NCBI GenBank assembly: GCA_902791025.1
Contig: CADATZ010000016.1
Coordinates: 53,430-117,429 of the forward strand
Direction of reading: 5' to 3'
Length of the DNA stretch: 64,000 nt
Source of the DNA: an uncultured Chloroflexota bacterium
GTDB taxonomy: Bacteria; Chloroflexota; Anaerolineae; Anaerolineales; Anaerolineaceae
The stretch's first letter is position 1, and each line of letters begins with the position of its first letter. Shown here piece by piece: positions 9,212-17,697 of this stretch. The notes beneath the pieces are model-generated. The model searched no databases and had not been told where the DNA came from. It worked only from the letters and a program-made list of their open reading frames with translations. Made by a program: the position numbers and the translations under genes.

Positions 9212-9257
9212 AATTTCCGCAGAAAAATACAGATTTTTCGAGCGAATTGAAAATTGA

Positions 9258-9263
9258 TATAAT
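9258..9263 (+). promoter_or_regulatory. -10 element placed for a leaderless nadK transcript
   Basis: A perfect TATAAT ends six bases before the nadK ATG. Transcription from it would start at or next to the A of the start codon, and no Shine-Dalgarno sequence is present. No convincing -35 box was found at the usual distance. Confidence 0.5.
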
Positions 9264-9269
9264 TCTATT

Positions 9270-10148
9270 ATGACAAAAAAATTAAATGGCCCCAAACGAA
9301 TAGCCGTGATCTGGCACCCAAGCCTTGAGGAAGCTCATGCGCTTTCTGCGGAGATCGTTGCTGCGCTGAAAAGCCGCTCAGTAGACGATGTACAGGCGTT
9401 TTCGCTGAACGATAAGGTGTTCCGCAGCGCCCTTCATGACGGCCGCTTTGATCTGATGATAGCGTTGGGCGGTGACGGGACCATGCTGCGTGCGGGAAAG
9501 CTCGGAGCGCCGGTCCATGTGCCGGTGATGGGGGTGAACCTCGGACATTTCGGCTTTCTGGTGGAAACACAGCGCGATGAATGGCAGTCCCGCCTTGATG
9601 ATCTGCTGGCAGGCAACTGGGAGACCGACAAGCGGATGATGATCCATGCGGAGCATTACCGTGATGAAAAAAAACTGTGCTCCTGGGAGGTACTGAACGA
9701 TATCGTCCTTGCCAGGGGGCTTTCCATGCGTCCTGTCCATTTGTTTGTGCATGTCAACGACATTGAACTGGCGGAATATGTGGCGGATGGACTGATCCTT
9801 TCGACCTCGACCGGTTCTACCTCTTATTCCCAATCCGTGGGTGGTCCGATCCTGCGGCCGGATATGCGCAACATGCTTCTGACGCCGATTTCACCGAATC
9901 TCTGCGTGGATCGTTCCCTGGTCCTGCCGGATACCGATACGATCACCTTTACCCTTGGCGGCAATGTGGGAGCGATCATTTCACCGGACGGTTATGAGGG
10001 AGGCGAGCTTGGCTTTGGCGATCAGGTTCGCGCGAAGGCCTCAGAACATTCAGCGGAATTTGTCCGTTTTGAGGACAAAGGTGTTTTTTATCGGAATATC
10101 ACGCGCTATATGCAGCGCAACCCAACCATAGGAGGATACCGCGCATGA
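9270..10148 (+). CDS. nadK: NAD kinase
   Basis: Phosphorylates NAD to NADP. 292 aa, with the hallmark GGDGT motif (about residues 67-72, in MIALGGDGTMLRAGK) and the second conserved block STSTGSTSYSQSVGGPIL near residue 180. It also has the family pattern PVMGVNLGHFGFLVE. Cytoplasmic and essential in most bacteria. The start is the ATG at 9270 directly behind a TATAAT box, so translation may be leaderless. The gene overlaps the next by four bases (ATGA), and recN follows seven bases further on. A nadK-recN neighbourhood is common. Confidence 0.96.
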   Translation: MTKKLNGPKRIAVIWHPSLEEAHALSAEIVAALKSRSVDDVQAFSLNDKVFRSALHDGRFDLMIALGGDGTMLRAGKLGAPVHVPVMGVNLGHFGFLVETQRDEWQSRLDDLLAGNWETDKRMMIHAEHYRDEKKLCSWEVLNDIVLARGLSMRPVHLFVHVNDIELAEYVADGLILSTSTGSTSYSQSVGGPILRPDMRNMLLTPISPNLCVDRSLVLPDTDTITFTLGGNVGAIISPDGYEGGELGFGDQVRAKASEHSAEFVRFEDKGVFYRNITRYMQRNPTIGGYRA

Positions 10149-10711
10149 CAGAAGAGATCCATGAAGAATATCAGGTCTGCTACAAACACCCTGATCGGAA
10201 AACCCTGCTCCGATGCAACAGGTGCGGCAAACCGATTTGTCCGGAGTGTGCTGTTCAGACACCAACCGGCTACCGCTGTAAGGACTGTATCAAATCACAG
10301 CAGAAGGTCTTTGATACAGCGGAAAAACAAGACTACATCATCGGCGGTCTGATCGCCATTGTGCTGGGATTTCTCGGCGCATTTATCTATCAGCTGATCC
10401 CGTTTCTGCCAAGCTATATCACGGCTCTGCTTATCAGTGTGCTCTGCGGCAGGCTGATTTGTACGGCCGTGCGAGCCGCGGTCAAGAAACGCCGCTCTTC
10501 AGCTCTGACCAAAGTTGTGACCGCGGCGGCAGGCATTGGTGCTGTGATCGGACTTTGGCAGAATATTATCGTGAATATCAATATTTTGTCATGGGGTGCG
10601 ACCGGTTTTGGTTTCAACAGCCTGCTTCAGGTTATCATCGATATCGCTTATGTCGTGATTCTCTGTGGGACGATCCTCGCGGAGCTGAACGGCATGGTGT
10701 TCAGAAGGTAA
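10145..10711 (+). CDS. B-box-type zinc-finger membrane protein
   Basis: 188 aa. The N-terminal 50 residues carry a B-box-like zinc site: C12, H15, C24, C27, C32, C35, C45 and C48 (CYKHPDRKTLLRC, CGKPICPEC, GYRCKDC). Four hydrophobic segments follow, at about 61-80, 85-103, 120-145 and 155-180. This 'B-box zinc finger plus membrane domain' layout is widespread in bacteria and has no settled function. Overlap with nadK and seven bases to recN imply one operon. Confidence 0.75.
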   Translation: MTEEIHEEYQVCYKHPDRKTLLRCNRCGKPICPECAVQTPTGYRCKDCIKSQQKVFDTAEKQDYIIGGLIAIVLGFLGAFIYQLIPFLPSYITALLISVLCGRLICTAVRAAVKKRRSSALTKVVTAAAGIGAVIGLWQNIIVNINILSWGATGFGFNSLLQVIIDIAYVVILCGTILAELNGMVFRR

Positions 10712-10717
10712 TGCTTT

Positions 10718-12448
10718 ATGCTCAAAGAGATCGGTATTCAGAATTTTGCCATCATTGAATCCCTAAACCTGGAGTTTACCGCCGGGTTTAATGTCTTTAC
10801 CGGGGAAACCGGGGCAGGGAAATCCATTATTCTGGATGCGCTTTCGATCGTTTTGGGTGAAAAAGCTGATATCAGCTTTGTGCGGGAAGGCACCAAGCGC
10901 GCTTCAATTGAGGCAATTTTTGATTACGGCAGCCGCAGGGACGAGATCGTTGAGGTCCTGGAGCGGGAAGATCTGCTCCCTGATGACGGAATTGAGGAGG
11001 TCTCGCTTTCCCGGGATATCCGTCTGGAAGGGAGAAGTACAGCCCGGGTCAATGGGCATGCGGTCAGTTTGTCTGTTTTGCAGGAAGTTGGTTCGCTCCT
11101 CGTGGACATTCACGGGCAGTCCGAGCATCTCTCACTGTTAAAGCCATCCTCTCACATTCGTCTGGTGGATCAATTTGCCGGTAATGAAGAGCTGCTGAAA
11201 GAATACCGCGGCTTGTACCGCAAATACCTTGCTGTGGTGAAAAACCTCAAGGCTTTGCGCGATGGCGAGGCGGAAGCGCTGCGTCAGCAGGATATCCTTT
11301 CTTATCAGGTGAACGAGATCAACGCGGCGGAGCTTTCTGTGGATGAAGAAGAAAGCCTGAACCGCGAACGGGAAAAGATGCAGAATTCCGAGAAAATCGC
11401 GAAGCTCCTTCATCAGGGACTGGTTGCACTGCAGGGACGTTCGGAGGAACGTCCGGGGATCCTGGATAAAATGGATGAGCTGGACAGTGCCCTGGACGGT
11501 CTGATTTCTTATGATGAAAGCCTCCAGCCGCTGTATGACGCTGTGGTGAATGCGGCAGATCAAATGAATGATGTTCTGGATAAACTGCAGCGCTATAAGT
11601 CCGGACTGGGCTTCAGTTCCCGCCGCAGGAACCAGATCGAGGAACGTCTCGCACTTTATTTTTCACTGAAGCGAAAATATGGCGGGACGGTTGAGGCTGT
11701 GCTGGCGTTCGGAAAGGATGCGGAACGGAAGCTTTCGCTCATCACCGGCGCCGGGAAACAGATCGAAGAACTGGAAGCTGAAAAGGCAGAGCTGCTGGAA
11801 AAGCTCTCGATCCTTGCGGTCAAACTTTCGGAAAGACGTTCTGCCGCTGCTCTGCAGATCTCTCGGGGTGTGGAAACCGAACTGGATGATCTGCGCATGC
11901 CTGCCGCGCGCTTTGAAGTATTGATGGAGACTGTTCCTGCCGCGGATGGATTGAAGGACAACGAGGGTAATAAATTGTCATTTACCGAAACAGGCTTTGA
12001 TCGGGTCGAATTTCTGATCGCTCCAAATCCGGGAGAGGGTCTCAAGCCGCTTGCGAAAGTGGCGTCCGGCGGTGAAACCTCACGGCTGATGCTGGCGTTG
12101 AAAAATACACTTGCTCAGGCTGATACGATCCCGACCATGGTTTTTGACGAGATCGATCAGGGGATCGGCGGCAGGATCGGCGCACTGGTTGGAGAAAAGC
12201 TCTGGGAACTCAGCCGCTATCACCAGGTGATCTGCATCACCCACCTGCCGCAGCTGGCAGCGCTGTATGACAGCCATTTTCATGTCCACAAGCAGATCAG
12301 TGAGAACCGCACGCAGACGGTCGTTACCCGGCTGGATGCGGAGCACAGTCTGCATGAATTGGCGTCGCTGCTGGGGGCGGACAATGAGGAAAATGTGCAG
12401 GCGGTGAAAGCGATGCTGAAAGAGAGTTCAGAGTTTAAAAACAGTTAG
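10718..12448 (+). CDS. recN: DNA repair protein RecN
   Basis: SMC-like ATPase acting in double-strand break repair. 576 aa, the usual length. Walker A GETGAGKS is at residues 29-36 and the N-terminal globular half ends in DIHGQSEHLSLL. A central pair of coiled coils spans about 150-360. The ABC signature VASGGETSRLMLALK and Walker B MVFDEIDQGIGG are near 450-485, and ITHLPQLAALYD contains the switch His. Seven bases after the B-box membrane-protein gene. Confidence 0.97.
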   Translation: MLKEIGIQNFAIIESLNLEFTAGFNVFTGETGAGKSIILDALSIVLGEKADISFVREGTKRASIEAIFDYGSRRDEIVEVLEREDLLPDDGIEEVSLSRDIRLEGRSTARVNGHAVSLSVLQEVGSLLVDIHGQSEHLSLLKPSSHIRLVDQFAGNEELLKEYRGLYRKYLAVVKNLKALRDGEAEALRQQDILSYQVNEINAAELSVDEEESLNREREKMQNSEKIAKLLHQGLVALQGRSEERPGILDKMDELDSALDGLISYDESLQPLYDAVVNAADQMNDVLDKLQRYKSGLGFSSRRRNQIEERLALYFSLKRKYGGTVEAVLAFGKDAERKLSLITGAGKQIEELEAEKAELLEKLSILAVKLSERRSAAALQISRGVETELDDLRMPAARFEVLMETVPAADGLKDNEGNKLSFTETGFDRVEFLIAPNPGEGLKPLAKVASGGETSRLMLALKNTLAQADTIPTMVFDEIDQGIGGRIGALVGEKLWELSRYHQVICITHLPQLAALYDSHFHVHKQISENRTQTVVTRLDAEHSLHELASLLGADNEENVQAVKAMLKESSEFKNS

Positions 12449-12477
12449 TAGGTAATTAGTAGTTGGCTGAGGTTTAT

Positions 12478-13254
12478 ATGGGAAGGATCATGAGAAACAG
12501 ATACGTTATTCTGATGCTGGTCGGACTGCTTTTAGGTTTGTCCGTTTCTTCTGTGTTTGGACAGGCGATTTTGACGCCGACGCCGGATGTAGACGGCAAC
12601 ATTTTTTACATCATCAAGGATAACGATTCCTGTATGAGCATTTCACTGACGATGGGGATCGATCTGCCGACATTGCGGCAGCTCAATAACCTTGATGAGC
12701 AGTGTACGCTGATCGTGGGTACGCGGCTTTTGCTGGGACGTTATGAAACCCCGACCCCGACGCCGGGACCATCTCCTACGCCGACCCCAATTACCCCGAC
12801 TCCGACCCCATACAATGGTTACGGTCAGGTTTGCGTATATCTTTTTGAAGATGAAAATGGTGACGGCATTGTTGGTGAGTTCGAAACAGGTGTTACCGGC
12901 GGCGCGGTCAGCATTACAAAACGGAATGGATCTGATAACTTCACCGGGCTGACAGCGGGAAATGACCTGCTGTGTTTCCCGGAAGTACCGGAAGGCGATT
13001 ATAATATTTCCATTGCGCCGCCCACGGATTATAACCCGACGACCAATATGAATTATGCCCTGACCGTCAAAGCCGGGGATAATTCACAGATCAATTTTGG
13101 TGCGCAGAAATCTTCGGTACTGGAAGAAGCGGAAACGCAGGTCGAAACCGATAACCGCTCTCCGATCATGCTGATGATCGGCGGTGGGATGATCTTTGCA
13201 GGGGTGGTGATCTTTATCATCTTCGGCGTCCTGAAACGCAATGAGGAATTGTAA
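12478..13254 (+). CDS. LysM-domain surface protein with SdrD/Cna-B-like repeat
   Basis: About 258 aa. A signal peptide or anchor helix (MRNRYVILMLVGLLLGLSVS) opens the protein. A LysM-like module follows (IFYIIKDNDSCMSISLTMG, then LPTLRQLNNLDEQCTLIVGTRLLL), which in the family binds peptidoglycan. Next come a Thr-Pro linker, a collagen-binding B-type domain (VCVYLFEDENGDGIVGEFE) and a C-terminal transmembrane helix (MLMIGGGMIFAGVVIFIIFGVL) with a short positive tail. TGAGG five bases before the ATG at 12478 favours that start; an ATG at 12490 is also possible. It is likely wall- or membrane-associated. A family A palindrome starts four bases after the stop. Confidence 0.75.
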   Translation: MGRIMRNRYVILMLVGLLLGLSVSSVFGQAILTPTPDVDGNIFYIIKDNDSCMSISLTMGIDLPTLRQLNNLDEQCTLIVGTRLLLGRYETPTPTPGPSPTPTPITPTPTPYNGYGQVCVYLFEDENGDGIVGEFETGVTGGAVSITKRNGSDNFTGLTAGNDLLCFPEVPEGDYNISIAPPTDYNPTTNMNYALTVKAGDNSQINFGAQKSSVLEEAETQVETDNRSPIMLMIGGGMIFAGVVIFIIFGVLKRNEEL

Positions 13255-13258
13255 CGAA

Positions 13259-13319
13259 GCACATGGGGACTGGCATCTTGTGCGGTGCAGCCCGCACAAG
13301 CGTGCTTGTACCCATGTGC
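13259..13319. repeat. Family A palindrome, copy 1 (61 bp)
   Basis: Core GCACATGGGGACTGGCA...TTGTACCCATGTGC, with a nested inner stem CTTGTGCGG/CCGCACAAG. It begins four bases after the stop of the LysM gene. Confidence 0.85.
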
Positions 13320-13418
13320 GTCATCGGGCCATGCTGCGTCGTTGGATACAGAATCGTATTAAATAAATATATATTTTTAGAACATTTAGGTTGGAAACGG
13401 GTTTGATGGGAAACATAC

Positions 13419-13453
13419 CCTAAACCCTGGATCCTGAATCCTGAACCCTGAAG
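13419..13453 (+). repeat. Heptad repeat, CCTGAAN type
   Basis: Five 7-bp units (CCTAAAC, CCTGGAT, CCTGAAT, CCTGAAC, CCTGAAG) end two bases before the ATG of the R3H ATPase gene, in the place of a ribosome site. Confidence 0.85.
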
Positions 13454-13455
13454 TT

Positions 13456-15114
13456 ATGGAACAATACCAGAATAATTTTGATGATATACAGGCGTTGATC
13501 AATGTTCTCCCGTCAAAAATCGCGGAAGTGATCAACGAAAACGGAAATCTTGATAAACTGATCGAAGTCGTGATGGATGTAGGCCGCATCCCGCTGGCCC
13601 GTTACACGAACGGGGACATCCCGCTTTCCGCTGAGGAAGTCACCTATGAAGATATTGACTCAGTCGTGGAAAAGATCGGTACCTTCGACCTTGACAACCG
13701 TGCCGGGATGGAACGGACGCTGCACCGCATTTCCGCCATCCGCAACCGCCATAACCGCATCATTGGGCTCACCTGCCGGGTTGGCCGTGCGGTATTCGGC
13801 ACACTGGAAATCATTGCCGACTATATCAGCTCCGGGAAAAGTCTGCTGATCCTGGGAAAACCGGGCATCGGTAAGACCACCATGCTGCGCGAAGCAGCGC
13901 GGGTGCTTTCCTCGCAGAAGCGGGTCATCATCGTGGATACCTCTAACGAGATCGGCGGTGACGGCGATGTTCCTCATCCGGCTGTCGGAGATGCCCGGCG
14001 CTTACAAGTAGCTCAGCCAACCCTGCAGCACGAGGTGATGATCGAAGCAGTTGAAAACCACAACCCGGAAGTCATCATCATTGATGAGATTGGCCGGGAA
14101 CTGGAAGCCCAGGCTGCCCGTACCATCGCGGAACGCGGTGTGCAGCTCATCGGCACAGCTCACGGGCAAACGATCTCCAACCTGCTGATGAACCCCACAC
14201 TTTCCGATCTGATTGGCGGGATCGAGTCAGTTACCCTTTCCGATGAAGAGGCAAAACGCAGAGGAACCCAGAAGGTGGTTCTCGAACGCAAGTCTCCGCC
14301 GACTTTTGATGTGCTGGTCGAGATCCGTCAGCGCAATCAGGTGGTCGTTTATCAGGATGTTGCGGAAGCTGTGGATGCCTTGGTGCGCGGTATTGAACTG
14401 CAGCCGGAGCTGCGGACAAAGAGCTCCAAAGGGCAGATCATTCGTGAAAAGGCACCGGCACCGGTTTTGGAAGGCGCCGGTCTCAGCGGAAATCAAACGC
14501 AGGGCAGTGACTCCGGGAAAAAGGGCAAAAAACAGCTTTCCCGCATGCAGGCCAATATTGTTGAGATCAGCGGCAAAAGCAAATCCGCTCTTCCCGAACT
14601 GAAGCGTGCTGAGACGGCAGCTGCGGTGAAGGATCCGGAATTTCACAAGGAGACTGTGAGGGTTTATTGTCACGGTGTCGCGCGGAACCGGCTGAATGAT
14701 GCCGCGGAACGGCTGGACGCCCCGGTGATTGTGGTAAATAATCTGGAAGAGGCCGATTTGTTGATGACGCTGCGTCCTTACTATCGCGAACGTCAGAAAG
14801 TGATCGTGGAAGCCGAAGAGCGCGGGATCCCAATCTATGTGCTGCGCTCCAATACGACGGCGCAGATCGAATATACCCTGGCAAATGTGTTGAAGATCGA
14901 AGTGCAGGAACAGGCTTCCAACTGGGAAGATGTGGAAGAAGAGACGATTTCCGCGATCCGCTCTGTGCTGAGCGGTGAAGTGAGCTGGATCGATTTGCCG
15001 CCCGCGGATCGCTCCATCCGGCGCATTCAGCAGGAGATGATCGAACAGGCCAACCTGGTCTGCCAGCCCTTCGGCAAAGAACCGAAGCGGCGATTGAGAA
15101 TATACAGGAGTTAG
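13456..15114 (+). CDS. R3H-domain AAA ATPase (Ycf45/SpoIIIAA-like)
   Basis: 552 aa. The central ATPase has Walker A GKPGIGKTT near residue 134, VDTSNEIGGDGD, Walker B EVIIIDEIGRE near 207 and the sensor stretch GTAHGQTISNLL. This belongs to the Ycf45/SpoIIIAA branch of secretion-type ATPases. A C-terminal R3H-like segment (DRSIRRIQQEMIEQ, then GKEPKRRLRIYR) should bind single-stranded nucleic acid. A less conserved middle (about 330-470) contains a repeat-like domain (PVIVVNNLEEADLLMTLRPYY). Homologues occur in cyanobacteria, plastids and Chloroflexota; the cellular role is not known. It has no Shine-Dalgarno sequence. Confidence 0.85.
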   Translation: MEQYQNNFDDIQALINVLPSKIAEVINENGNLDKLIEVVMDVGRIPLARYTNGDIPLSAEEVTYEDIDSVVEKIGTFDLDNRAGMERTLHRISAIRNRHNRIIGLTCRVGRAVFGTLEIIADYISSGKSLLILGKPGIGKTTMLREAARVLSSQKRVIIVDTSNEIGGDGDVPHPAVGDARRLQVAQPTLQHEVMIEAVENHNPEVIIIDEIGRELEAQAARTIAERGVQLIGTAHGQTISNLLMNPTLSDLIGGIESVTLSDEEAKRRGTQKVVLERKSPPTFDVLVEIRQRNQVVVYQDVAEAVDALVRGIELQPELRTKSSKGQIIREKAPAPVLEGAGLSGNQTQGSDSGKKGKKQLSRMQANIVEISGKSKSALPELKRAETAAAVKDPEFHKETVRVYCHGVARNRLNDAAERLDAPVIVVNNLEEADLLMTLRPYYRERQKVIVEAEERGIPIYVLRSNTTAQIEYTLANVLKIEVQEQASNWEDVEEETISAIRSVLSGEVSWIDLPPADRSIRRIQQEMIEQANLVCQPFGKEPKRRLRIYRS

Positions 15115-15262
15115 GAGGTAGGATTCAGGGGACAGAGACCAGTGGTCAGTGGTCAGAATCCGAATCAAGGAACAAGGAGTAAGGGTAGATAGCAGGAGTT
15201 CAGTACCCATTTACTATCCCAGGGCCCTAATCCCCAGCCCACAATCCCCAACCCCTGAGAAA
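15115..15262. repeat. Degenerate heptad tracts between R3H gene and tmk
   Basis: First strand-forward units (AGGTAGG, CAGTGGT twice, AGTAAGG) and then inverted CCTAATC, CCCAGCC, CACAATC, CCCAACC units, each close to 7 bp. The region is open in the tmk frame, but the translated sequence is low in complexity and not part of the enzyme. Confidence 0.7.
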
Positions 15263-15268
15263 GAAGCT

Positions 15269-15886
15269 ATGTTTATCACTATTGAAGGACCGGATGGCGG
15301 CGGTAAAACGACGCAGATGAACATGCTCGTTCCTGCACTTGAGGAACGGGGACTTGACATTGTCAGAACACGGGAACCGGGCGGCACTGACATTGGTGAT
15401 CAGATCCGTTCTGTGATTATGAACATGAAAAACAAATCCATGGATCCGCGCGCGGAAATTCTGCTGTTCTGCGCTTCCCGTGCGCAGCTGGTCTCAGAAC
15501 TGATTCGCCCTTCGCTCTCGGCCGGGAAAATCGTTCTCTGTGACCGCTATGCTGATTCCACCATGGCATATCAGGGATATGGACATGGGCTGGACCGTAC
15601 AGTGCTGAAAAACCTGCTGGAGTTTACCACCGACGGACTGAAGCCGGATCTGACCATTCTTCTCGATATTTCCGCAGAAGCCGGATTGCGCAGACGGATC
15701 ACCAATCATGACGAGTGGAACCGCATGGATGACTACGCCCTGCAGTTTCATGAGCGGGTGCGCAATGGCTATCTGGAGATGGCAGCTGCGGAGCCAAACC
15801 GTTTCGTTATCATCAATGCAGACCGTCCCAAAGAAGCTGTCCATGAAGATATCATCAATCGTCTGGAATCGTTGATGAAGATGTAA
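15269..15886 (+). CDS. tmk: Thymidylate kinase
   Basis: dTMP to dTDP kinase. Counting from the ATG at 15269, 205 aa, the normal length. The P-loop is at residues 7-15 (GPDGGGKTT), the dTMP-binding TREPGGT near 37 and the DR(Y) motif CDRYADSTMAYQGYG near 91; the LID region follows (RRRITNHDEWNRMDD). An open frame continues 40 codons upstream but is made of 7-bp repeats, so the later start is chosen. Only a weak GAGAAAG lies before it. Confidence 0.95.
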   Translation: MFITIEGPDGGGKTTQMNMLVPALEERGLDIVRTREPGGTDIGDQIRSVIMNMKNKSMDPRAEILLFCASRAQLVSELIRPSLSAGKIVLCDRYADSTMAYQGYGHGLDRTVLKNLLEFTTDGLKPDLTILLDISAEAGLRRRITNHDEWNRMDDYALQFHERVRNGYLEMAAAEPNRFVIINADRPKEAVHEDIINRLESLMKM

Positions 15887-15895
15887 CCCAACGAT

Positions 15896-15972
15896 TCAGA
15901 ATCAAGTCAACGGGACCTGTTTAATTGACTCAATTTCGATCCGCGAAAACAAGTCCCGTTGGCTCATTCTGA
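15896..15972. repeat. 77-bp inverted repeat after tmk
   Basis: Outer arms TCAGAAT/ATTCTGA and inner arms CAACGGGACCTGTTT (15908-15922) and AAACAAGTCCCGTTG (15947-15961). It starts ten bases past the tmk stop. It resembles the other palindromes (GGGAC/GTCCC in the stem) but has its own sequence. It could also end the tmk transcript, although no T tract follows. Confidence 0.75.
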
Positions 15973-16010
15973 ACAGATACGCTGGAATTTACACTCCCAT
16001 AGAAAATAAC

Positions 16011-16043
16011 GCCGACACAAGAAAACTGTACTGCGTGTTGCGC
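16011..16043 (+). repeat. Family B palindrome, right half
   Basis: 33 bases with one difference from 33056-33088, the right half of the full family B element. The left half is not recognisable here. Confidence 0.75.
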
Positions 16044-16073
16044 TCCAGATGCCGAACACATACGAATTTGTTT

Positions 16074-16079
16074 TATAAT
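16074..16079 (+). promoter_or_regulatory. -10 element placed for a leaderless DUF951 transcript
   Basis: TATAAT ends seven bases before the ATG at 16087 and no ribosome site follows it, so the transcript probably has almost no leader. Confidence 0.45.
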
Positions 16080-16086
16080 AATACCG

Positions 16087-16290
16087 ATGGAAAACATTGA
16101 AGTCAATGATCGCGTGACACTGCGGAAACCTCATCCCTGCGGAGGCCGGGAATGGAAAGTTGTCCGAATCGGAGCGGATATCGGTCTTGAATGTCTGACA
16201 TGCGGACACAAGGTTTTTTTGTCCCGCTATGATTTATCCCGCAGGATCAAGGGAGAACCGATCAAAGCCGCTTCAGAGTCTATTTCCTGA
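16087..16290 (+). CDS. DUF951 family protein
   Basis: A 67-aa protein of the DUF951 family. The N-terminus VNDRVTLRKPHPCGGREWKV, then GLECLTCGHKVFLSRYDL, matches the family pattern, with Cys at 19, 37 and 40 that may hold a metal. Family members are small cytoplasmic proteins of unknown role, best known from Firmicutes. tsaE follows after 26 bp. Confidence 0.85.
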   Translation: MENIEVNDRVTLRKPHPCGGREWKVVRIGADIGLECLTCGHKVFLSRYDLSRRIKGEPIKAASESIS

Positions 16291-16316
16291 CTATCAAAAA
16301 AAGGGGCTGAGAGAAC

Positions 16317-16811
16317 ATGCCAATTTTGGATCCCAATACTGTTGAATGCATCAGCCGAAGTGCAGACCAGACACGCCGGTTTGGAATGCGTTTGGGAAGT
16401 TTACTCAAACCTGGTGATCTTGTAGGGTTGAGTGGAGACCTGGGTGCCGGGAAAACCACGCTGATCAGCGGCGTAGCGAAAGGCTGGGGCTCACCGGACC
16501 CGGTGACCAGTCCAACATTTGTGCTGGTGAATGAATATTACCGTTCCGACAGCAGCATCCTCTTTCATATGGATGCTTACCGCATCGGCAGCCTTTGGGA
16601 AGCAGAAGAGCTCGACTTTGAGCGCATGCTGCAGAAAGGGCCCATGCTCATCGAATGGGCAGAGCAGATCAAAGCCATCCTGCCGAAAGAACATCTCTGG
16701 ATCAACATGAAATATATTGATGAGGATGTTCGTTCTTTTACGCTCAAACCGGTCGGGAAACGATATACTGATCTCACCGCTGAATTCAGACGGCTGACGT
16801 TCAGAATATGA
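16317..16811 (+). CDS. tsaE: tRNA t6A biosynthesis ATPase TsaE
   Basis: P-loop ATPase of the TsaBDE complex that installs N6-threonylcarbamoyl at A37 of ANN-decoding tRNAs. 164 aa. Walker A GDLGAGKTT is near residue 41, then TSPTFVLVNEYY and LFHMDAYRI (the metal/ATP-binding His-Asp), and GPMLIEWAEQI. The C-terminal ~20 residues are extra relative to short family members. The partner tsaB is the next gene. tsaD is not in the window. Confidence 0.95.
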   Translation: MPILDPNTVECISRSADQTRRFGMRLGSLLKPGDLVGLSGDLGAGKTTLISGVAKGWGSPDPVTSPTFVLVNEYYRSDSSILFHMDAYRIGSLWEAEELDFERMLQKGPMLIEWAEQIKAILPKEHLWINMKYIDEDVRSFTLKPVGKRYTDLTAEFRRLTFRI

Positions 16812-16814
16812 TTC

Positions 16815-16895
16815 AGGGTTTAGGAATTAGGGGATAGGGAGTAGGAGATCAACAACACCCAAGTCCTAACCCCCAATCCCCAACCCCTGCTAACC
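16815..16895. repeat. Inverted heptad tracts between tsaE and tsaB
   Basis: GTTTAGG, AATTAGG, GGATAGG, GAGTAGG after the tsaE stop, a short spacer, then CAAGTCC, TAACCCC, CAATCCC, CAACCCC before tsaB. The two halves are roughly complementary and could form a long imperfect hairpin. Confidence 0.8.
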
Positions 16896-16906
16896 AAGGA
16901 AAAAAC

Positions 16907-17572
16907 ATGATTCTTGCAATTGACACATCTACCGCCCGACTGGGCATTGCCGTTTACAACGGCAGCGAAGTTCTGGCAGAAAGCTGCTGGACCAGTCCAA
17001 ACCGGCATACGGTCTCACTGGCTCCCGCAGTGGATGAAATGCTGAAGAACCTCGAAATCGAAAAGAAAAAGCTAAAAGCCATCGGCGTCGCACTCGGCCC
17101 CGGTTCCTTCACAAGTCTGCGGGTCGGGCTTTCCTTCGCCAAAGGCATAGCACTCGGTCTGGGCATACCCGTCATCGGCGTTCCGACGCTTGACATCACT
17201 GCCAACCAGCAGCCCATCGCTGAAATGCCACTCTGCGCCTTCCTTCAGGCAGGCCGCGGAAAATTGGCTGCCTCTTTTTATGAAGTGCGCCGCGGACGCT
17301 GGGGCAGTGACGGGAAGATTGAGATCTATACCGCAGAAACACTCAGCGAAGCGATCACAGAACCCACCTTGCTGACAGGAGAATTTGACGCCGACGTGCG
17401 CACGGTTTTCCGCAAAAATAAAAACATCAAAATGTCCGCTCCTGCCGCCAGTCTTCGCAGACCGGGCTACCTGGCTGAATCTGCCTGGCGCATTTTTGAG
17501 AAAGGGGAATACCCCGAAACATCTTCCCTTTCTCCGATCTACCTGCACACGCATGATCCAATTCTAAATTAG
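16907..17572 (+). CDS. tsaB: tRNA t6A biosynthesis protein TsaB
   Basis: 221 aa. It is the ASKHA-fold partner that dimerises with TsaD in the TsaBDE complex. N-terminal ILAIDTSTARLGIAV, the family signature GVALGPGSFTSLRVGLSFAKG near residue 60, and GIPVIGVPTLD are all present. AAGGA lies before the ATG. Part of the tsaE-tsaB-rimI group found in many bacteria, here with repeat tracts in every gap. Confidence 0.95.
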   Translation: MILAIDTSTARLGIAVYNGSEVLAESCWTSPNRHTVSLAPAVDEMLKNLEIEKKKLKAIGVALGPGSFTSLRVGLSFAKGIALGLGIPVIGVPTLDITANQQPIAEMPLCAFLQAGRGKLAASFYEVRRGRWGSDGKIEIYTAETLSEAITEPTLLTGEFDADVRTVFRKNKNIKMSAPAASLRRPGYLAESAWRIFEKGEYPETSSLSPIYLHTHDPILN

Positions 17573-17696
17573 GGGTTAGGGATTAGGATTTAGAGGTTAG
17601 AAGCAAATGGTTTTAAATGCAAACAGCCAATTTTTAAAATCTAATACCTATTACCTAACACCTAAGACCTAAGACCTAACACCCAGCACCTGAAAT
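17573..17696. repeat. Inverted heptad tracts between tsaB and rimI
   Basis: GGTTAGG, GATTAGG, ATTTAGA, GGTTAGA, a 38-base AT-rich middle, then from 17641 eight units: CTAATAC, CTATTAC, CTAACAC, CTAAGAC, CTAAGAC, CTAACAC, CCAGCAC, CTGAAAT. The last ends one base before the rimI ATG. Confidence 0.88.
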
Positions 17697-17697
17697 T

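Noticed and set aside
15149..15268. N-terminal extension of thymidylate kinase
   Set aside because: The extra 40 codons are heptad-repeat DNA, and the ATG at 15269 gives the normal family length and P-loop position.
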